Assembly (NCBI GenBank): GCA_021803885.1
Contig: JAJZKY010000057.1
Location: forward strand, 1 to 12,207
From: Planctomycetota bacterium
GTDB taxonomy: Bacteria > Planctomycetota > Phycisphaerae > WQYP01 > JAJZKY01
DNA length: 12,207 nt
Reading direction: 5' to 3'
The position numbers and the translations under genes are program-made. This document shows positions 8,563 to 12,207 of this stretch, piece after piece (position 1 is the stretch's first letter; each line of letters starts with the position of its first letter). The notes beneath the pieces are model-generated. The model saw only the letters and a program-made list of their open reading frames with translations. It had not been told where the DNA came from and made no database searches.

Positions 8563-8714
8563 CCACCCGAGCCCTCCGTTCCTGGATCGCCCTCCTGAAG
8601 CTGCACTTGAACGTCGAATCCGAGGTGCGGAGAGAGTCTGTGTCCGCGATCCGGTTTGTAGCCATCGTCGGGAGAGGTCGTCATGCACCCGGCAAGTGGA
8701 GAGGCGGCGCATGA
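8559..8714 (+). pseudogene. Relic of a second DUF499 ATPase gene (5' end only)
   Basis: A 51-codon open frame that starts in an ATGA overlap with the nuclease stop, behind an intact AGAGGAG at 8544-8550. Its opening, MTTRALRSWIALLKLHLNVE, matches the opening of the intact DUF499 protein at 10185 (MSTRALRPWTDLVKLHPDVE), and the match continues in frame, more weakly, to about codon 38 (VSAIRFVAI against VFAIDLGAI). By my hand alignment about 81 of 114 bases agree without gaps, with the first 60 bases closest (49 of 60). Similarity then stops and the frame ends at a TGA overlapping the ATG of the AlbA_2 gene. It has no Walker motifs and cannot be a working ATPase. It may still be translated as a leader peptide that couples the nuclease gene to the AlbA_2 gene. 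Confidence 0.8.
8698..8704 (+). promoter_or_regulatory. Ribosome binding site fixing the AlbA_2 gene start
   Basis: GGAGAGG lies 6 nt before the ATG at 8711. It favours this start over the upstream in-frame ATG at 8528, which would add 61 residues with no resemblance to the AlbA_2 family, translated from inside the nuclease gene and the DUF499 relic. Confidence 0.65.
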
Positions 8715-10138
8715 ATCACGCCGTGCGGCAACGTGGCACCATCCCCGCCGAGAGCGAGACCGTAGAACTCAAGCATTCAATTGGCGAGTGGAAGGAGATT
8801 GTGGAGACCTGCGCCGCCTTCGCGACAGCCAAAGGCGGCCGTCTCTACATCGGCGTCGCGGATGATGGCCGGATTGTCGGCGTTCAACTCGGCAAAGGCA
8901 CGCTGGAAGACCTTGCGAACAAGATCGCTCAGAATACCAGTCCGAAGATTGTGCCAACCGTTGCCACGGTCGTAAATGAGGAGAAGACCGTGATAACGCT
9001 GGAGGTATCGGAGCATCCGACCAAGCCGGTTTACGCCTTCGGCAAACCCTGCCGTCGTTCCGGTAGGACAAACCAGGTGCTGTCGCCAAACGAAGCGGCC
9101 GAACTGTATCTGACGACTCGGGGCGTCACGTGGGACGAGACGGCATTGCCCGAGGCTTCGCTCCAGGACATCAGCGCCGAGAAGGTCCGGAGTTTTTGGG
9201 ACCGCGCCCGAAGCGAGCGGCGCCTGAATACCAGCGCAGACATGCCTGTCGAGCAGGTGCTGCGTCAACTGAATCTGGTTCGAGATGGCAAGATCACCGT
9301 CGCGGCCCTGTTGCTCTTTGGAAAGGATCCGGCGCGCTTATTGGCGCAGTCTGTCTTGCGGTGTGCGTGCTTCAAGGGTGACGACACCGTGCATTTCCTG
9401 GATATGAAGGTCATCGAGGGAACGGTGATCGATCAGGTCGAAGAAGCCATGGCTTTCGTGCGGCGCAACACCAGCATGGCGGTGGAGATCGAAGGGAAAT
9501 TGGAGCGTACCGAACGATGGGAGTATCCGCTGGATGCGGTACGTGAGGCGATCATCAATGCGGTGTGTCACCGTGACTATGCCGATAGCGGCAATGTGCA
9601 GGTGCGGATTTTCGACCACGGTCTCGAGGTTTGGAATCCGGGCGCGCTCCCGGCTGGGCTGACCGTAGAAGATCTCCGCCGAAATCACGAGTCGAAGCCG
9701 CGCAACAAACTGGTGGCGCGCGTGTTTTTCCTGATCCGCTACATCGAGCAGTTTGGAACAGGCACAGGGCGCATGATCGAGGAATGCCGGCAGTCAGACA
9801 TCCCGGAGCCGCAGTTCGAATCGCGGGCAAGCAGCTTTCTGGTGCGATTTCGAAAGCCCGTCTCTCTTGAAGAGTGTCTGGAGGGGCTGAAACTGAGCGA
9901 ACGGCAGTGGAAGGGCGTGCAGTACGTCGAGAAGCATGGCCAGATCACCCGAAAGGAGTACGAGGCGGCGATGGGAGTGCCGGCGGCCACAGCCAAGCGC
10001 GATCTGAGCGCGCTGGTGAGGAGCGGGATCTTGGAAACCCGCGGGAGCGGACGCGCTGTCCGCTACGAGCTTTCGGCTCTGATCATGAGCCGAAAGGTGA
10101 GCCGAAAAGATGGCGGCAAACAAGGCGAAAACGCATAA
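8711..10138 (+). CDS. Schlafen-AlbA_2 / HATPase_c_4 / winged-helix protein (putative regulator)
   Basis: A 475-aa protein. Residues ~14-125 form the AlbA_2 domain (ESETVELKHS, then AKGGRLYIGVADDGRIVGV), a nucleic-acid-binding fold related to the Schlafen core. Residues ~260-370 are a GHKL-type ATPase: N-box EAIINAVCHRDY (Glu279, Asn283, with His287-Tyr290), FDHGLEVWNPG, and the glycine loop GTGTGRM (349-355). Residues ~395-455 form a winged helix (ITRKEYEAAMGV, TAKRDLSALVRSGIL). Such proteins are usually annotated as ATP-binding transcriptional regulators; few have been tested. The start at 8711 overlaps the stop of the DUF499 relic (ATGA). It sits between two copies of the DUF499 5' end, so it looks like a later arrival in the operon. 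It may control the operon or act as an extra defence component; the sequence does not decide. Its 3' end carries short repeats and a possible frame change, listed separately. Confidence 0.88.
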   Translation: MNHAVRQRGTIPAESETVELKHSIGEWKEIVETCAAFATAKGGRLYIGVADDGRIVGVQLGKGTLEDLANKIAQNTSPKIVPTVATVVNEEKTVITLEVSEHPTKPVYAFGKPCRRSGRTNQVLSPNEAAELYLTTRGVTWDETALPEASLQDISAEKVRSFWDRARSERRLNTSADMPVEQVLRQLNLVRDGKITVAALLLFGKDPARLLAQSVLRCACFKGDDTVHFLDMKVIEGTVIDQVEEAMAFVRRNTSMAVEIEGKLERTERWEYPLDAVREAIINAVCHRDYADSGNVQVRIFDHGLEVWNPGALPAGLTVEDLRRNHESKPRNKLVARVFFLIRYIEQFGTGTGRMIEECRQSDIPEPQFESRASSFLVRFRKPVSLEECLEGLKLSERQWKGVQYVEKHGQITRKEYEAAMGVPAATAKRDLSALVRSGILETRGSGRAVRYELSALIMSRKVSRKDGGKQGENA

Positions 10139-10174
10139 GTGAGCTGAAAGACGCACCGCAAATGAGCTGCAAGG
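10086..10174 (+). repeat. Degenerate 12-bp repeat, four copies around the AlbA_2 gene stop
   Basis: Four related 12-mers: TGAGCCGAAAGG (10086-10097), TGAGCCGAAAAG (10098-10109), TGAGCTGAAAGA (10140-10151) and TGAGCTGCAAGG (10163-10174). The first two are tandem and differ at one base. The last contributes most of the ribosome binding site of the DUF499 gene. They straddle the TAA at 10136-10138. They may be the remains of a tail-encoding microrepeat in the AlbA_2 gene or a binding site; slippage in such repeats readily shifts frame. Confidence 0.65.
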
Positions 10175-10176
10175 AG
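10171..10176 (+). promoter_or_regulatory. Ribosome binding site of the DUF499 gene
   Basis: AAGGAG sits 8 nt before the ATG at 10185 and supports that start. It overlaps the last copy of the 12-bp repeat, so any factor binding the repeat RNA or DNA could affect DUF499 translation. Confidence 0.7.
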
Positions 10177-10184
10177 ACCCGTTG

Positions 10185-12207
10185 ATGAGCACGCGAGCCC
10201 TCCGTCCCTGGACCGACCTCGTGAAGCTGCACCCCGATGTCGAAGCGGGGGCGCTCACCGAGGCCGTCTTCGCCATCGACCTGGGAGCCATCGCGGCGGG
10301 CGACTCCAACGTGCCGGTCGTGAACCGGGACCCGGAAGCCTTCTTCCGGGCGACCTACTTGACCTCCGATCTCCAGAAACTCCTTGATGAAGTCTTGGCG
10401 TCGCTCGCCGGGAAGTCGGGCTACAACCGCGTGCTCAAGCTCCGCACGCCGTTCGGAGGTGGAAAGTCGCACACCCTGGCGTCCCTCCTCCACGCCGCAC
10501 GGAAGCGCGAGGCCCTGGACAGCATTCCCGAAGCGAAGAGATTTGCCCGGCCGAAGAACGTGGCGGTGGCCGTGTTCGACGGGGAGAAGTTCGACGCCTG
10601 CAACGGAAAGGAACTCGAAGGCGGCCGGACGATCCGGACCATGTGGGGCTGGCTCGCCTGGCAGATCGATCCCGAGAGGGCGTTCCCCATTGTGGCGCAG
10701 CATGACCAGGATCGCGTCGCTCCGGGCGGGGACGTGATCCGTGATGTCCTCACCAGGGGGGCAGGCGGACGTCCGGTCCTCTTCCTCCTCGATGAGGTGC
10801 TGAAGTACATGGAACGTGCGGCTGCCGTGGCTGTCCTCGACTCGACGCTCCAACGGCAGGCCAAGGACTTCTTCCAGAATCTCACGGTCGAGGTGTCGGA
10901 AAGCACGAACGCTGTACTCGTCTATTCGCTCACGTGGAGCGCCCGGGAGGCCCTGGGGAACGTCGCGCTGCTCGCAGAGATCGACAAGCTGGCCGCACGG
11001 GTCGATCAGCTTCGGGAGCCGGTTACTGGCGATGAAATCCTTCCCATCCTGCAACGTCGCCTTCTCGGCGCTCCGCCTGACACCGCCATCGCCACGGAAG
11101 TCGCGACAGCGTATCAGGAAGTCGTGACCGGGATGCAGAGGGCCCACGCGGAAACGGCCGCCGAGCGCCTGCAAGCGGAGGAAGAGGGGCGGCTGCTCCG
11201 AGACCGGATGCGCGCGGCCTACCCTTTCCACCCGGCCCTCATCGATATCATGCGGGAACGTTGGACGGCCGTTGACGCCTTTCAACGGACGCGGGGCGCC
11301 CTTCGGTTTCTGGCCTCCTGCATGCACTCTCTCAAGAGAAACGGCGGAGCCCAGCCTCTCCTCGGTCCTGGGGACGTGCCTCTCAAGGACGTGGATGTCC
11401 GGGTCAAGATGCTCAAGGAGCTCGGCGTCCAGAATGACTATGACCCGGTGATCACGGCAGACATCGACGGGCCGAACTCGCGGGCGAAGCGCATCGATGA
11501 GCGAATGGCGCGCGAGACGCCTGCGCTGGCAAGCGTCAAGCCGGCAACCCGGATCGCTACGGCCATTCTTCTGTACTCGTTCGGCGGACTCCGGCGCGAG
11601 GGATTGGGCGAAGCCGAAACCCTCCCTCCCGGCGTGACGGAGAGCGAGCTCCTTGCGGCGTGCGTCGGTCCTGACTTGGACAACATCACGGCCACGGCGG
11701 TGCTGTCGGAGCTCCGCAACGCCTGCCTCTACCTGCACTACGACGGCGTTCGCTACTGCTTCAAGAAGGATCCCAATGTCACGAAGCTGATTGAGGACGC
11801 GGAACAGACCGTCTCCCGCGAGGAAGCCCAGGCCAAAGGGTGCGGGCCCGTTCGAGACAAGATTGAGGAGATGCTCGATGCTCGACTTGCGGGACACCAC
11901 ACGGCCGTGGTGTGGCCGGTGAAGAGCCAAGACATTCCCGATGAGGACCCGCGTTTCCTGATTGCCTACCTCCCCCTGGAATTCGCGGGGGAGACCACGG
12001 CGGACCAGGAGCGTCAGGCCAAGGAGTATCTCTCGAAGTACGGAAACCGGCTTAGGCGCTACCGAAATGGTCTTGGGCTGGCGATTCCCGACAAGAAGCA
12101 GATCGAGACGCTCCGCCGCGCGGTCCGTTATCTCCTGGCGATAGAGCGGGTAGACGCGAAGAAACAGCAACTTCGCCTCACGAAGGACCAACTGGACCAG
12201 CTCAAGG
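10185..12207 (+). CDS. DUF499 (PglY-like) ATPase, 3' truncated by window
   Basis: The frame is open from ATG 10185 to the end of the window (674 codons), and family members are usually longer, so the C-terminus is missing. The opening MSTRALRPWTDLVKLHPDV is followed by a typical DUF499 region, DPEAFFRATYLTSDLQKLL. Walker A is TPFGGGKSHTL (FGGGKSH at residues 90-96) and Walker B is VLFLLDE (Asp203, Glu204). A further conserved-looking stretch is YPFHPALIDIMRERW, at about 11220-11265. DUF499 ATPases include PglY of BREX type 2 (Pgl) and partners of DUF1156 methylases in defence islands; they are thought to power sensing or modification, but their mechanism is poorly known. It is separated from the AlbA_2 gene by 46 nt. 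A decayed copy of its first ~38 codons lies at 8559, directly behind the nuclease gene, where this gene probably once began. Confidence 0.9.
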   Translation, partial: MSTRALRPWTDLVKLHPDVEAGALTEAVFAIDLGAIAAGDSNVPVVNRDPEAFFRATYLTSDLQKLLDEVLASLAGKSGYNRVLKLRTPFGGGKSHTLASLLHAARKREALDSIPEAKRFARPKNVAVAVFDGEKFDACNGKELEGGRTIRTMWGWLAWQIDPERAFPIVAQHDQDRVAPGGDVIRDVLTRGAGGRPVLFLLDEVLKYMERAAAVAVLDSTLQRQAKDFFQNLTVEVSESTNAVLVYSLTWSAREALGNVALLAEIDKLAARVDQLREPVTGDEILPILQRRLLGAPPDTAIATEVATAYQEVVTGMQRAHAETAAERLQAEEEGRLLRDRMRAAYPFHPALIDIMRERWTAVDAFQRTRGALRFLASCMHSLKRNGGAQPLLGPGDVPLKDVDVRVKMLKELGVQNDYDPVITADIDGPNSRAKRIDERMARETPALASVKPATRIATAILLYSFGGLRREGLGEAETLPPGVTESELLAACVGPDLDNITATAVLSELRNACLYLHYDGVRYCFKKDPNVTKLIEDAEQTVSREEAQAKGCGPVRDKIEEMLDARLAGHHTAVVWPVKSQDIPDEDPRFLIAYLPLEFAGETTADQERQAKEYLSKYGNRLRRYRNGLGLAIPDKKQIETLRRAVRYLLAIERVDAKKQQLRLTKDQLDQLK

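Larger units (their letters stand above)
10084..10185 (+). other. Alternative-frame tail of the AlbA_2 gene, ending on the DUF499 start codon
   Basis: In the frame one base back from the annotated AlbA_2 frame, the repeats read HEPKGEPK and the frame stays open for 33 codons to a TGA at 10183-10185, which overlaps the DUF499 ATG by one base (TGATG). In the annotated frame the protein stops 47 nt earlier, leaving the only uncoupled junction in the operon. This suggests either an old indel in the repeats or a -1 slip, for example at CGA-AAA-GAT (10104-10110 region), where the Lys codon can re-pair one base back. No classic slippery heptamer is present, so recoding is speculative. Confidence 0.35.

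Noticed and set aside
8528..8710. Upstream in-frame start for the AlbA_2 gene
   Set aside because: The added 61 residues overlap the nuclease gene and the DUF499 relic in another frame and match nothing in the family; the ATG at 8711 has a good ribosome binding site and an ATGA overlap.
10083..12191. Very long antisense open frame (702 codons) opposite the DUF499 gene
   Set aside because: It mirrors a clearly coding plus-strand gene with Walker A and B motifs in GC-rich DNA, where antisense frames stay open by codon bias; its translation shows no recognisable domain.
2..12207. Calling the locus canonical DISARM or BREX type 2
   Set aside because: No drmA, drmB or drmC, and no pglZ or pglW, is present in the window; only the helicase/methylase logic and the DUF499 family are shared.

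Overview
The window is one uninterrupted, all-plus-strand gene train from a GC-rich bacterium of undetermined lineage (strong G/C preference at third codon positions; no rRNA, tRNA or other taxonomic marker). It looks like the middle of a modification-based antiphage defence operon. Both ends are cut: the first gene lacks its 5' part and the last gene its 3' part. No promoter, terminator, tRNA, CRISPR array or transposase is visible, and no stretch over 300 bases lacks a gene.

Order: (1) 3' part of a SNF2-family helicase with a C-terminal DUF3883 domain (2-2125); (2) a 340-aa protein with an antitoxin-like C-terminus (2128-3150); (3) a PIN-domain toxin-like RNase (3147-3569); (4) a 989-aa DUF1156 DNA methyltransferase with a DPPY motif (3566-6535); (5) a 676-aa OLD-family ATPase with a TOPRIM nuclease domain (6532-8562); (6) a 51-codon relic of the 5' end of a DUF499 gene (8559-8714); (7) a 475-aa Schlafen-AlbA_2/HATPase_c_4/winged-helix protein (8711-10138); (8) the 5' two-thirds or so of a DUF499 (PglY-like) ATPase (10185 to window end). 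Gene junctions are 2-nt gaps or 4-nt ATGA/GTGA overlaps, except the last (7 to 8), so this is one translationally coupled unit.

The helicase, DUF1156 methylase and DUF499 ATPase resemble the cores of DISARM-type (helicase plus methylase) and BREX type 2/Pgl (DUF499 ATPase PglY) systems. The DISARM core genes drmA, drmB and drmC and the BREX alkaline phosphatase-like pglZ are not in the window. A plausible reading is that the methylase marks self DNA while the helicase, the DUF499 ATPase and the OLD nuclease sense or destroy unmodified invader DNA. The PIN/antitoxin pair could be a back-up growth-arrest effector or a retention element, and the AlbA_2/HATPase protein a regulator.

The most distinctive points are: the toxin-antitoxin-like pair spliced seamlessly between helicase and methylase; the OLD nuclease coupled to the methylase; the decayed second copy of the DUF499 start, which marks a past duplication or insertion around the AlbA_2 gene; and a degenerate 12-bp repeat at the 3' end of that gene, where an alternative reading frame runs exactly into the DUF499 start codon.
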